Shown piece after piece: positions 34,366 to 42,880 of a stretch of 64,000 nucleotides of DNA (position 1 is the first letter of the stretch; every line of letters begins with the position of its first letter). Below the pieces are notes generated by a model. That model was given only the letters and a program-made list of their open reading frames with translations, searched no databases and was not told where the DNA came from. The stretch lies in contig CAVQWE010000017.1 of the NCBI GenBank assembly GCA_963717385.1, forward strand, positions 62,001 to 126,000. The letters run 5' to 3'. The stretch comes from Sva-07 sp963717385 (GTDB lineage: Bacteria; Actinomycetota; Acidimicrobiia; Acidimicrobiales; Ilumatobacteraceae). Position numbers and translations under genes: made by a program.

Positions 34366-35616
34366 CTACTCGGCGAGATCGGCGTCGTCGCAGCTCACAG
34401 GTGCGGTGACCGGGTTGCACCTTGCGACCGTGCCGCCGGGAAGCTGCACCACGAAGTCGCTGGCGAAGTACTCGCTCGGCAGGTAGTAGTCGGTGCTCAG
34501 GAAGTGTGCCCCGCTGGAGAACGCCCGGTCACGGCGTGTCGTGTCGTTGTTGCGAGCGTCGGCAGTGGGCGAATCGGTTCGAGTGCGAATCAGGTAACCC
34601 TCGAGGGCCGCTCGATCGAGATCTGGGTCGGACGGGTCATCGAAACGGACGAATGCAGCATCCGGCGCACCCAACGGGGCGTTGGTGAACATCGGCCGGC
34701 CCTCCAGGTTCGCGGCATCGACCGTGTACATGTCGCGGATCGCACCACCGTTGTTCAGCGAGAACATCACCTTTCCGCGACTGTCGTTCACCGATGGCCA
34801 CCCAACCGTGCGCACAGCATCGTTGAGAGTGGCCGCATCACCGCGCACGTCGTCGGGCTCGATGAGCTGATCGGCCGCGAACACCGATCGGATCTCGGCG
34901 TCGAGCGCAGCGAGGAGCTCCGTGGTGATCGCAAGCGGCTCGGCCCAGGGCAGATCGTCGGTGAGTTCGAGACCTTCCTCGGCGGCGGCGTCGGGTACCG
35001 ACTGCTCCTTCGTTTCGATCATGACCATGATCGGGATGTGATTCGGGTTGGCGGCCGACCAGTCGCGGATCTCCTCGAGGCACAACACCAGGGTGAGACA
35101 GTTCGTGCCGTAGTCGAAGTCCTGGGTGTGGAGCACCTTGAATCCGGGCTCGTCGAGTTCGGGCAGGCCGGACGCCGCCTCCAGTCCGACGACCGGGTTC
35201 GCTGCCCGGTTCGCGAACAGTCCGCCGTCGGGGTCGGCGAACACATCGAGTTCGAACTGGCGAATTCCATGATCTCCGAGTTGCTCCGTGAGCGTGACGT
35301 GGGAGTACTCGATGCTGGCGGCCAGCTCGGCAGACAGCGCTGCGATGCCGTCGAACAGCACCGGTTCAGGGATCAGGTGGTAGCTGTTGTGCGAGCCGAT
35401 CACCTGCAGGTGGTTGATGTCGACCTCCTCGGCCGGCACCGTTGTGGTGGCCGCGACCGTTGTCGGGACCGCCGTGGTCGGAGCGGCAATCGTCGAGGCG
35501 ACCGTGGTCGGGTCGCTCACGAGTGCCGAGTTGCCTTCGTCCGATCCGCCGCATGCGGCGACCCCAACGACCAACGCTGCCAACACTGCTGTGCCCATTC
35601 GACGGTTGTTGTGCAT
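34366..35616 (-). CDS. Ca2+-dependent phosphatidylinositol-phospholipase-C-like lipoprotein
   Basis: About 416 residues from ATG 35616. The signal GTAVLAALVVGVAACGG has lipobox VAAC. A Thr/Val/Ala-rich linker (AAPTTAVPTTVAATTTVPAE) precedes the catalytic barrel. HLQVIGSHNSYHL contains the first active-site histidine, QFELDVFADPDGG the acidic calcium-type ligands, and FKVLHTQDFDYGTNCLTL the second histidine. Other segments are VMIETKEQ, GKVMFSLNN and STDYYLPSEY. It matches the actinobacterial PI-PLC1 group rather than the Bacillus type. It would act at the outer face of the membrane on inositol phospholipids. Confidence 0.85.
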   Translation of the reverse strand: MHNNRRMGTAVLAALVVGVAACGGSDEGNSALVSDPTTVASTIAAPTTAVPTTVAATTTVPAEEVDINHLQVIGSHNSYHLIPEPVLFDGIAALSAELAASIEYSHVTLTEQLGDHGIRQFELDVFADPDGGLFANRAANPVVGLEAASGLPELDEPGFKVLHTQDFDYGTNCLTLVLCLEEIRDWSAANPNHIPIMVMIETKEQSVPDAAAEEGLELTDDLPWAEPLAITTELLAALDAEIRSVFAADQLIEPDDVRGDAATLNDAVRTVGWPSVNDSRGKVMFSLNNGGAIRDMYTVDAANLEGRPMFTNAPLGAPDAAFVRFDDPSDPDLDRAALEGYLIRTRTDSPTADARNNDTTRRDRAFSSGAHFLSTDYYLPSEYFASDFVVQLPGGTVARCNPVTAPVSCDDADLAE

Positions 35617-35691
35617 CGGCTCAGTGTGACCGGTCGGCACGATTCGAAGTCAACCGGCACCCGGATTGCGTCCCGAGCACGTTGTCGGGAT

Positions 35692-36414
35692 TCAGCCCCA
35701 GGCGAACACCGGCTGTTCGAAGTCGTGCACCCGTTCGTTGGGCCGTCCGTCGAGGGCCACCCAACGGAACTGGACGAGCAACGCTCCGGTCGGGGCGTGG
35801 ATCAGGTCGCCACCGAGCGGCACCTGGACCACGGGACGATCGCTCTCGGGGATCGTGACGAAGCGCGGAGAGTCGTTGCGAGTGAGTTGGTGCAGGCCGA
35901 TCCGGTACGCGGCGAGCACCTCGCCGGGGTCGGGTCGCATCTCGATGTCGGCCCCGCCCCACACGACGACCGGGGTGATCACATAGCCCGACCGGGTGGC
36001 GTAGTCGTCGAGCAGGCCGAGCACGGAAGATTCTTCGAGACGAACGCCGATCTCCTCGTCGGTCTCGCGTAGCGCAGCCTCGATCGGTGATTCGCCGGGG
36101 TCGAGCCGACCTCCAGGAAGCGCCCACTGCGATGCGTGGCGGTTGAGCCCGGCGCTTCGACGGCACAGCACGAACGAGGCACCGCCAGCGACGCCGGCCA
36201 TCCGACCGTCGAGGCCCGAGGTGTCCGATGGGATCACCGACAGGTCTTCCTGCGTTGCTTCGTAGGGGTCGTCGGCATCGGAGCCAGCGTCGGAGTCGAC
36301 GACCAGGATCGCCACTGCCGCGTGGCGACGACCATCGAGGGCGATCTCGGTGCGTTCGTGCCGGGCGAGGTTCGCCGCCATCATCGCCCGGAGGTCGTCG
36401 GTGAGTCGGATCAC
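35692..36414 (-). CDS. Nudix hydrolase (CoA-diphosphatase-like)
   Basis: A 240-residue protein with a perfect Nudix box from Gly102 to Val124 (GRLDPGESPIEAALRETDEE then IGV). An insertion at 40-75 and the flanking FVLCRRS and LLDDYATRSGYVITPVV resemble the CoA pyrophosphatase (NudL/CoAse) branch. It hydrolyses nucleoside diphosphate-X compounds. GTG start, 18 bases after the stop of the YibE/F gene, in a repeated GTGAACCAACC context. Cotranscription with it is likely. Confidence 0.85.
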   Translation of the reverse strand: MIRLTDDLRAMMAANLARHERTEIALDGRRHAAVAILVVDSDAGSDADDPYEATQEDLSVIPSDTSGLDGRMAGVAGGASFVLCRRSAGLNRHASQWALPGGRLDPGESPIEAALRETDEEIGVRLEESSVLGLLDDYATRSGYVITPVVVWGGADIEMRPDPGEVLAAYRIGLHQLTRNDSPRFVTIPESDRPVVQVPLGGDLIHAPTGALLVQFRWVALDGRPNERVHDFEQPVFAWG

Positions 36415-36432
36415 GGTTGGTTCACGGTTGGT

Positions 36433-37659
36433 TCACGGTTCGATCGGGTCGAGACGCAGTTCCTCGTCCGGATCGGGTTCGTGGTCGGAGTCGGTACGGG
36501 AAATCGATGCCAACACCTTCGCAGCAAGCGCCGTGCTGATCGGCACCGAAGCGACCAGGCCGATCGAGCCGACGAGCGCCCGAACGATCTCGACCGCCAC
36601 CACTTCGCGCGTCGCCACCGATCCGAGCCCCTGGTTCGCCTCGCTGAACAGCAACAACAGCGGCAACGACGCCCCGGCGTAGGCGAGAAAGAGCGTGTTG
36701 ACCGTCGAGGAGATGTGATCTCGACCGATTCGAAGTGCCCGGCCGTAGAGCTCGGCGAACCCCGCATCCGGAGCGGCACGTTTCAACTCCCACACCGCCG
36801 ACACCTGCGTGACGGTGACGTCGTCGAGCACGCCGAGCGAGCCGATGACCACCCCGGCGAGCAGGAGCCCGCGGGGGTCGATCTGCGTGCCGAGCGCATC
36901 GAGGAAGCCCACGCTCTCGTCGCCGAACCCGGTGAACTTCGAGGCGGCGAGGAAGATCCAGGCGAGCAGCGCGGTGAGGGCAAGGCTGGCGAACGTCGAC
37001 AGCAGTGCTGCCGCGGTTGCCAGCCCGCGACCGTGGGCGAGAAACAGCGCCACGAACGCGATCGCACCGGCGGTCACCAGCGCGACCGCGATCGAATTCG
37101 TGCCGTCGAGCAGTGCCGGCAGCGCGAACACCACGATCACGACGAGGCTCATCGCCAGACCGGCGAGCGCTCCGACGCCACGCCATCGTCCGAGCACCAC
37201 GATCGCGGCCACGAACAAGATCACCAAGAGCAGCATCGGGGTGCTGCGTTGGAAGTCGTAGAACACCGGCTGTCGTTCGCCGCCTCCGACGTCGACGAGA
37301 TCGACGAGGATGCCGTCGCCCGAGCCGATGGTCGAGTCGAGCGATTGCTCGAGCACGAATCGGTCGCCGCTGAACTCGCCGTCGCTGACGATGATTTCGA
37401 ATTGCTTGCAGGCCAGCAGTGGATCGAACGAACACGGCACGTCCTCCACCGACACGACCTTCGCTCGGACGGGGTCGCCGTCGAGGCCCAGCGGATCGGT
37501 TCGGTCGCCGCCGCCCCCGGGCCAGAGCACGATGAGGCCGACCACCACGATCAGCGCGCACGCACCGACCGCCAGCCACATCGCCCGTCGGACCTCCGGT
37601 CGAACGTGTTCGTCGAGATCGTGCGCACCGTCGAAGCCGTGCGAGTGCCCAGTACCCAT
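36433..37659 (-). CDS. YibE/F-family membrane protein
   Basis: About 408 residues from ATG 37659 (MGTGHSHGFDGAHDLDEHV). One N-terminal helix, WLAVGACALIVVVGLIVLW, is followed by an extracytoplasmic beta domain (about 55-135) and then seven or so helices starting PMLLLVILFVAAIVVLGRW. DDVTVTQVSAVWELK and MFL-like TLFLAYAGASLPLLLLF are the family hallmarks. YibE/F proteins are probable transporters of unknown substrate; in lactic bacteria a distant homologue was linked to regulation of secretion. It carries a His-rich N-terminus next to the zinc locus, which may be coincidence. Confidence 0.85.
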   Translation of the reverse strand: MGTGHSHGFDGAHDLDEHVRPEVRRAMWLAVGACALIVVVGLIVLWPGGGGDRTDPLGLDGDPVRAKVVSVEDVPCSFDPLLACKQFEIIVSDGEFSGDRFVLEQSLDSTIGSGDGILVDLVDVGGGERQPVFYDFQRSTPMLLLVILFVAAIVVLGRWRGVGALAGLAMSLVVIVVFALPALLDGTNSIAVALVTAGAIAFVALFLAHGRGLATAAALLSTFASLALTALLAWIFLAASKFTGFGDESVGFLDALGTQIDPRGLLLAGVVIGSLGVLDDVTVTQVSAVWELKRAAPDAGFAELYGRALRIGRDHISSTVNTLFLAYAGASLPLLLLFSEANQGLGSVATREVVAVEIVRALVGSIGLVASVPISTALAAKVLASISRTDSDHEPDPDEELRLDPIEP

Positions 37660-37697
37660 CGAGCCAGTTTGATCGACAACGACCGCCGAGTGGTGAC

Positions 37698-37741
37698 AGC
37701 GATGAGCGAAGTGGTCGTCACCGACCTGTTCGCTCATCGCT
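37698..37741 (-). terminator. 13-bp-stem hairpin between znuC and the YibE/F gene
   Basis: AGCGATGAGCGAA pairs exactly with TTCGCTCATCGCT, with a further partly paired interior. It begins eight bases past the znuC stop on the minus strand and ends about 40 bases before the YibE/F start. Confidence 0.6.
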
Positions 37742-37748
37742 CGGCGGG

Positions 37749-38591
37749 TCAGCGGTGGTCGTGTTCGGCGGCGTGTTCGGGCTGATGCAGGTGGCGGTGA
37801 CCGACGTCGTCGTGATTGTGGTCATCGCCGAGGTCGTGGCTGTGTCCGTGACCGTGGTCGTCGACGAGCAGCGCCTCGCCCCCGATGCGCAACAGCCGTC
37901 CGCCGAAGGCCGTGGCGAGGTGCTCTGGTCGCAAGACCTCGTCGGGTGTGCCATCGGCGATCACGCACCCGGCGAGCAACATCACTCGGCCGGCCCGCTT
38001 GGCTTCTTCGAGGTGGTGGGTCGAGAAGACGACGGTCGCCCCATCCGCCACCTCGGCCTCGATGATCGACAGGATCGTCTCCTGGCTCGGGATGTCGAGT
38101 CCGGTGATCGGTTCGTCGAGGAGCAACAGCCTCGGCGCGCCGATGAGGGCCTGGGCCACCAGCACCCGCTGACGTTGGCCGCCGGACAGCTCGCTGAACG
38201 AGCGATGGAGGAGATCGGCGACTTCGAGACGCTCGGCGACGGCTTGGATCTCGGCTCGATCGGCGCGGGTGATCCGACCCAGCAGCCCGCGGGTTCGGTA
38301 GCAGCCCATCCGGATCACTTCGTCGACGGGCAGCGGCATCCAGTCGTGATGCTCGTGCTGCTGAGCGATGAACGCCGCCTCGACACCGCCTGCTCGCACA
38401 ACGGTGCCGTCGGTCGGCTCCAGCAGGCCTGCGAGCAGGCGCAACACCGTGCTCTTGCCACTGCCGTTGGCGCCGACGAGTGCGACAGAAGTTCCACGAT
38501 CGAAGGTGGTGCTCGTCGTGTCGAGTGCAATGACGTCGGCGTAGCGGACAGACACCCCGGTGAACTCGGCAAGGGTGCTGACGGTCGCCAC
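37749..38591 (-). CDS. znuC: Zinc/manganese ABC transporter ATP-binding protein
   Basis: A 280-residue ABC ATPase. Walker A is VGANGSGKSTVL (about 39-50), the Q-loop is IAQQHEHHDW, the signature is FSELSGGQRQRV, Walker B is RLLLLDEPITGLD, and the H-loop is FSTHHLEEA. The last 40 residues are exceptionally His/Asp-rich (DDHGHGHSHDLGDDHNHDD then VGHRHLHQPEHAAEHDH), a probable metal-binding tail. It is divergent from znuA across a 54-base region with a Zur box, and TAGGAT followed by six bases precedes its GTG. It powers metal import with ZnuA and ZnuB. Confidence 0.93.
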   Translation of the reverse strand: MATVSTLAEFTGVSVRYADVIALDTTSTTFDRGTSVALVGANGSGKSTVLRLLAGLLEPTDGTVVRAGGVEAAFIAQQHEHHDWMPLPVDEVIRMGCYRTRGLLGRITRADRAEIQAVAERLEVADLLHRSFSELSGGQRQRVLVAQALIGAPRLLLLDEPITGLDIPSQETILSIIEAEVADGATVVFSTHHLEEAKRAGRVMLLAGCVIADGTPDEVLRPEHLATAFGGRLLRIGGEALLVDDHGHGHSHDLGDDHNHDDVGHRHLHQPEHAAEHDHR

Positions 38592-38597
38592 GAGAAA

Positions 38598-38603
38598 ATC
38601 CTA
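38598..38603 (-). promoter_or_regulatory. -10 of znuC
   Basis: On the minus strand TAGGAT lies six bases before the znuC GTG, with no Shine-Dalgarno. Seventeen bases further upstream is the Zur box, in the position of the -35. Confidence 0.5.
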
Positions 38604-38610
38604 ACGCGAA

Positions 38611-38638
38611 TTGGAATGAGAGTCATTCTCAGTATGAT
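38611..38638 (+). promoter_or_regulatory. znuA promoter (-35/-10)
   Basis: TTGGAA (38611-38616), a 16-base spacer, then TATGAT (38633-38638), with the ATG of znuA seven bases later. The spacer holds the Zur box. Transcription would start at or next to the start codon. Confidence 0.6.
38617..38631. promoter_or_regulatory. Zur operator candidate
   Basis: TGAGAGTCATTCTCA is a 7-1-7 inverted repeat with one mismatch, matching the Fur/Zur pattern TGAnAATnATTnTCA. It sits between znuA and znuC where a bound repressor would block both promoters. The Fur-family gene at 40637-41083 is the obvious partner. Confidence 0.75.
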
Positions 38639-38645
38639 TGCCTGC

Positions 38646-39689
38646 ATGCTTTCCTCTCGTGCACACCGAGGCGCCGCCGTGCTGGCCATCACGACCCTGA
38701 CGCTCGCAGCCTGCGGATCTGACGACGACGCCTCATCTCCTGACCCCGCGGGCACGGCGGCCGCCTCGATCGACACTCCGACCGTGGTCGCCACGACGAG
38801 CATCTGGGCCGACGTGACCGCCAATGTGGCCTGCGACGGGCTCGCCACTGTCGACACGATCATCCCCCTCGGCGGAGACCCACACTCGTTCGAGCCGTCG
38901 TTGCGTGACCGCGAGACGATGGACACCTCCGAACTGGTGGTTGCCAATGGCTTGTTCCTCGAAGAATCCTTGGCCGACACCATCGACGCCGTGGAGGCCA
39001 ACGGCGTGGCAGTGCTCCGCGTTGGCGACGGTCTGGATCCGCTCCCAGTCGGCGACGGCGATCACGACAGCGAAGAAGACCACGACGGCGAAGAAGACCA
39101 CGACGGCGAAGAAGGTCACGACGGCGAAGAAGACCACGATCACGGCGACTTCGACCCCCACGTGTGGTGGGATCCCACCCGGATGGTGGCGGCGGTGCCG
39201 CTGATCGCCGACGCACTCGCCGGCGCCGGCATCGACCGAGCGGCGCTCGACGCCTGTGCTGACGCCTACATCGACGAACTGACTCAGCTCGATGACGAGG
39301 TCGCCGCGATCGTCGCATCGCTGCCGACCGACCAACGCATCCTCGTGACCAATCACGACTCGCTCAGCTACTTCGCAGACCGGTACGACTTCGAGGTGCT
39401 CGGAAGCGTGATCCCCTCGTCGAGTTCGCTCGCAGCGACCAGCCCAGCCGAACTCGACTCGCTCGCGGCCGACATCGTGGCAACGGGTGCTCCAGCGATC
39501 TTCGCCGACACCCAGAGCTCGTCGGACGACGCAGCAGCATTGGCCAATCGCATCGGTGACGTTGCGGTGATCAGCTTGCTGACAGGCACCCTCGACGAGC
39601 CCGGCACCGAAGCTGGGACCTACACCGGTTGGCTGCGCCAGAACGTCCAGACCATCGTCGACGCACTGAACCAAACCCCGGCAAACTGA
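38646..39689 (+). CDS. znuA: Zinc ABC transporter substrate-binding lipoprotein
   Basis: A 347-residue cluster-9 binding protein. The lipoprotein signal ends TTLTLAACGSDD. Metal ligands are in GGDPHSFEPSLRDRE (first His), FDPHVWWDP (second His), TNHDSLSYFADRY (third His) and IFADTQSS (Asp). Between the first and second ligands is an acidic His loop made of repeated HDGEED units (about 137-165), as in zinc chaperoning ZnuA proteins. Start at ATG 38646. znuB follows four bases after the stop. Confidence 0.95.
   Translation: MLSSRAHRGAAVLAITTLTLAACGSDDDASSPDPAGTAAASIDTPTVVATTSIWADVTANVACDGLATVDTIIPLGGDPHSFEPSLRDRETMDTSELVVANGLFLEESLADTIDAVEANGVAVLRVGDGLDPLPVGDGDHDSEEDHDGEEDHDGEEGHDGEEDHDHGDFDPHVWWDPTRMVAAVPLIADALAGAGIDRAALDACADAYIDELTQLDDEVAAIVASLPTDQRILVTNHDSLSYFADRYDFEVLGSVIPSSSSLAATSPAELDSLAADIVATGAPAIFADTQSSSDDAAALANRIGDVAVISLLTGTLDEPGTEAGTYTGWLRQNVQTIVDALNQTPAN
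39061..39140 (+). repeat. 18-bp in-frame tandem repeat in znuA
   Basis: GACCACGACGGCGAAGAA occurs twice perfectly (39078-39095, 39096-39113), with two near-copies on either side. It encodes the DHDGEE units of the metal-binding loop. Copy number is likely variable between strains. Confidence 0.85.
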
Positions 39690-39693
39690 CCAC

Positions 39694-40566
39694 GTGGACT
39701 TCCTGAGCGATCCCTGGGGTTGGTGGATCGCGCCGTTCGTCGACTCCGAGTTGATGCGCGACGCGCTGCTGGCCGGGATCCTCACCGTGATCACCACCTC
39801 GCTCGTGGGCACCTGGGTGGTGTTGCGTGGCATGAGTTTTCTCGGCGATGCACTCGCCCACGGCGTGCTGCCCGGCATCGCGATCGCCTTCATCATCGGC
39901 GTCGACACCTCACTCGGTGCGCTCATTGCGGCCGGCGCCATGGTGGCGGGCATCGCGCTGATCCGCCGGCACTCCCCGCTGCCGGACGACACCTCGATCG
40001 GGGTGCTGTTCGTCGGATTCCTTGCGCTCGCAGTGGTCATCATGTCGACGCAGCGAGCGTCGTACACCGGCGACTTGAACCGGTTCCTGTTCGGGTCGAT
40101 CACCGGGCTCGACAGCACCGATGTGATCCGCCAGGGGATCGCCGCGCTGATCGCGTTGGTCGGCGTCGTCGTGCTCTACCGAGCGTTCCTGGTGATGACC
40201 TTCGACGTCTCGCTCGCCTCGATGCTCGGGCTCCGACCCGGTCTGGCCCAAGCCGCACTGCTGGCGTTGCTGGCCATCTCGATCGTGTCGTCGTTCCAGT
40301 CGGTCGGGAACCTCCTGGTGTTCGCCTTCCTGATCGCCCCACCCGCAGCCGCATCGCTGTTGGTGCGCCGGGTCCCGATGATCATGGTCGTGTCGATCGT
40401 GCTCGGCTCACTCGCGACCGTGATCGGCATCCTGGTCAGCTACCACCACGCCACCGCAGCAGGCGCCACGATGGCGCTCACGTCGGTGATCATCTTCTTC
40501 GTGGTGCTCGCCGCGTCGGTCGCACAGCGCGCCATCGCACAGCGACGCACGCTCTCCCCCGCCTGA
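39694..40566 (+). CDS. znuB: Metal ABC transporter permease
   Basis: A 290-residue ABC-3 family permease with about eight hydrophobic helices, starting at DALLAGILTVITTSLVGTWV. The family segment RGMSFLGDALAHGVLPGIA and the ATPase-contact region around SLASMLGLRPGLAQAALLAL are both present. GNLLVFAFLIAPPAAASLL is typical of zinc and manganese permeases. GTG start four bases after znuA, so the two are coexpressed. Confidence 0.93.
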   Translation: MDFLSDPWGWWIAPFVDSELMRDALLAGILTVITTSLVGTWVVLRGMSFLGDALAHGVLPGIAIAFIIGVDTSLGALIAAGAMVAGIALIRRHSPLPDDTSIGVLFVGFLALAVVIMSTQRASYTGDLNRFLFGSITGLDSTDVIRQGIAALIALVGVVVLYRAFLVMTFDVSLASMLGLRPGLAQAALLALLAISIVSSFQSVGNLLVFAFLIAPPAAASLLVRRVPMIMVVSIVLGSLATVIGILVSYHHATAAGATMALTSVIIFFVVLAASVAQRAIAQRRTLSPA

Positions 40567-40579
40567 GCTGACCCCCAAA

Positions 40580-40632
40580 CCGAAATGTCCCTGGATCTTG
40601 ACGCCGAGCGTCACGATCGCGGGATTTTTCCG
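40580..40632. repeat. Dispersed intergenic hairpin repeat, copy 3
   Basis: Shares CCGAAATGTCCCTGGATC and GAGCGTCACG with copy 2. The inner stem is TGACGC / GCGTCA around CGA-type bases. It lies between convergent znuB and the Fur-family gene. Confidence 0.6.
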
Positions 40633-40636
40633 ACGT

Positions 40637-41083
40637 TCAGGATCGGCAGTCGGCGCAGCGGCCGTACAGGTCGATCGTGTGGTGTGTGGACGCGAAGCCC
40701 TCGGCGCTCGACAGCGTGTCGAACGCGGCGTCGAGTTGTCGTTCGAGCGCTGGGGTGAGCGTGACGTCACGAACGGTGCCGCAGCTCTCACAGATCAGAT
40801 GATGATGATGCTCGGTGAGATCCTCGGCGAGCTCGTACCGGGCGTGGTCGGCAGAGTGCACGAGCCGACGAACCACGCCCACCTGCTCCATCACCGCCAG
40901 GTTCCGGTACGCCGAACTCTGCGCGAGCGCTGGCGCGAGATCGATCAATTCGGGCAGTGTGACCGGGCCGTCCGCCGACGCCAGCGCATCGACGACGGCA
41001 CGCCGACCCGAGGTGTAGCGCTGGTCGTTCTCGTCGAGGCGATCGCGGACGGTGCGATGGATCTCGGTGTGGGCAGGCGACAC
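40637..41083 (-). CDS. zur: Fur-family metalloregulator, probably Zur
   Basis: A 148-residue Fur-fold repressor. The N-terminal winged helix is TSGRRAVVDALASADGPVTL to AYRNLAVMEQVGVVRRLVH. The dimer/metal domain has EHHHHLICESCGTVRDV (first CxxC and the His cluster) and GRCADCRS (second CxxC), giving the structural Zn(Cys)4 site. Position beside znuA-znuB and a Zur-type box upstream of them supports zinc sensing rather than iron. The GTG lies 10 bases after the nadE stop, so it may be cotranscribed with nadE. Confidence 0.88.
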   Translation of the reverse strand: MSPAHTEIHRTVRDRLDENDQRYTSGRRAVVDALASADGPVTLPELIDLAPALAQSSAYRNLAVMEQVGVVRRLVHSADHARYELAEDLTEHHHHLICESCGTVRDVTLTPALERQLDAAFDTLSSAEGFASTHHTIDLYGRCADCRS

Positions 41084-41093
41084 GAAGGGATCC

Positions 41094-42812
41094 TCAGCCG
41101 CGGTAACCGCTGGTGATCGGCAGGCGCCGATCCTTGCCGAACGCCTTGCGGCTCACCCGCACACCCGGCGGTGTCTGACGCCGTTTGTACTCGGCGATGT
41201 CGACGAGTCGAGTGATGCGCCGCACCATCTCCTCGTCGTGTCCCAGCTCGACGATCTCGCCAGCGGTGCGGTCGTCCTCGACGTAGAGCTGCAGGATCGG
41301 ATCGAGCACCTCGTAGGGCGGCAGGCTCTGGTCGTCGCGCTGGTCAGGGCGCAGCTCGGCCGACGGCGGCTTGGTGATCACGTCCTCGGGCACGATCTCG
41401 CGCCCAGCTACACGGTTGACGTAGCGGCACAGGTCGTACACGCGAGTCTTGAGCACGTCCTTGATGATGCCGTAGCCGCCGACCGAATCGCCGTAGATCG
41501 TGAAGTAGCCAACGGCGACCTCGCTCTTGTTGCCGGTGGTGAGCGCCATCCAACCGAACTCGTTCGACATCGCCATCAGCAGCAAGCCACGGCACCGGCT
41601 CTGGATGTTCTCGTAGGTGAGCCCCGGCTCGCGACCATCGAACGACGGTTCGAGCATGTCGAGGTACGCCTGGAACGCCGGCTCGATCGAGATGGTGCGA
41701 AAGTCGATGTCGAGGTTCTCGGCCAGCAACTGCGCATCGCTCTTGGAATGATCGCTCGAGTACCGCGACGGCATCGACACCCCGTGGACGTGTTCGGCGC
41801 CGAGCGCATCGACCGCGATGCATGCCACGATCGTGGAGTCGATGCCACCCGACAGCGCGATGACCACGTCGTCGAAGCCGTTCTTGGTGCAGTAGTCGCG
41901 GGTGCCGAGCACGAGGGCGTCGTACAGCTCGCGGTCGGCGTCGAGCGGATCGGCGATCGAACCGGACGCTGCGATGTCGTGGCCGCTCGACTCGGCCGAG
42001 ACCATCACCGTTGGCAGCAATGCGTCGGTGATGCGACCCCTGGGGTCGAGGAGTCGTTTGCGGTAGACCGGCGGCACCGGCACGTCGACGACGAGGAGGT
42101 CTTCGACGAACTGCGGCGCACGCGCCAGCAAGGTGCCCTCGTGGTCGAACACGACCGACGCACCGTCGAAGACCAGTTCGTCCTGGCCGCCCACCTGGTT
42201 GACGTAGACGATCGCCGCGTGCGAATCGGAGGCCCTGGTGGCGAGCATGCGCTCGCGTTCGGCTCCCTTGCCCGCATGGAACGGCGAGGCATTGATGTTG
42301 ATGCTCACCTCGGCACCGGCTGCGGCCTGCTCGGCAACGGGACCGAAGGGACTCCAGATGTCTTCACAGATCGAGATGCCCACCTTGACACCGCCGATGA
42401 CGAACAGTTCGAGCGGGTCGGACTGATCACCCGGCGTGAAGTAGCGGGCCTCGTCGAACACCGTGGTGTTCGGCAGGAGTCGCTTGCGGTAGGTACCGAC
42501 GACCTCGCCGTTCGCGCACACCGCTGCGGCGTTGTACAGGTCGCGATCCTGGTCGACGAAGCCGACCACCGCTGCGCACCGGCCGGTTCGAGCGGCCAGC
42601 TTCGACAACACCTCGAGGTTGTCGGCGACGAAACCCGGCTTCAACACCAGGTCCTCGGGCGGATAGCCGGTGGTCGACAGCTCGGGGAAGGCAACGACGT
42701 CGCATCCGGCGGCCTCGGCCCGGTCGTAGGCGTCGACCATCAAGGCCAGGTTTCCGTCGAGGTCGCCGACCGTCGGGTTGAGTTGAGCGAGCCCCACTCG
42801 TAGCACCGTCAC
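41094..42812 (-). CDS. nadE: Glutamine-dependent NAD+ synthetase
   Basis: A 572-residue two-domain enzyme. The N-terminal nitrilase-type glutaminase (about 1-270) has catalytic Glu in FPELSTTGYPPEDL, Lys in YRKRLLPN and Cys in VGISICEDIW. The C-terminal synthetase has the PP-loop SGGIDSTIVACIAVDALG and NKSEVAVGYFTIYGD. It amidates nicotinate adenine dinucleotide to NAD+. TAGCCT eight bases before the GTG suggests leaderless expression. Full length. Confidence 0.95.
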   Translation of the reverse strand: MTVLRVGLAQLNPTVGDLDGNLALMVDAYDRAEAAGCDVVAFPELSTTGYPPEDLVLKPGFVADNLEVLSKLAARTGRCAAVVGFVDQDRDLYNAAAVCANGEVVGTYRKRLLPNTTVFDEARYFTPGDQSDPLELFVIGGVKVGISICEDIWSPFGPVAEQAAAGAEVSININASPFHAGKGAERERMLATRASDSHAAIVYVNQVGGQDELVFDGASVVFDHEGTLLARAPQFVEDLLVVDVPVPPVYRKRLLDPRGRITDALLPTVMVSAESSGHDIAASGSIADPLDADRELYDALVLGTRDYCTKNGFDDVVIALSGGIDSTIVACIAVDALGAEHVHGVSMPSRYSSDHSKSDAQLLAENLDIDFRTISIEPAFQAYLDMLEPSFDGREPGLTYENIQSRCRGLLLMAMSNEFGWMALTTGNKSEVAVGYFTIYGDSVGGYGIIKDVLKTRVYDLCRYVNRVAGREIVPEDVITKPPSAELRPDQRDDQSLPPYEVLDPILQLYVEDDRTAGEIVELGHDEEMVRRITRLVDIAEYKRRQTPPGVRVSRKAFGKDRRLPITSGYRG

Positions 42813-42880
42813 AGTCGGTCAGGCTACCGCTGGCGACAGCGACGGGCCTCGCTGCGAAACAGTAGGGCTGATCTGGCACT

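Noticed and set aside
33904..36072. A 722-codon plus-strand frame
   Set aside because: Only the first few codons belong to dut. The rest is antisense to the PI-PLC and Nudix genes, with an arginine/valine-rich nonsense composition.
36136..37785. A 549-codon plus-strand frame
   Set aside because: It is antisense to the Nudix and YibE/F genes. Its His/Arg/Asp-rich composition is the usual shadow of hydrophobic GC-rich coding sequence.
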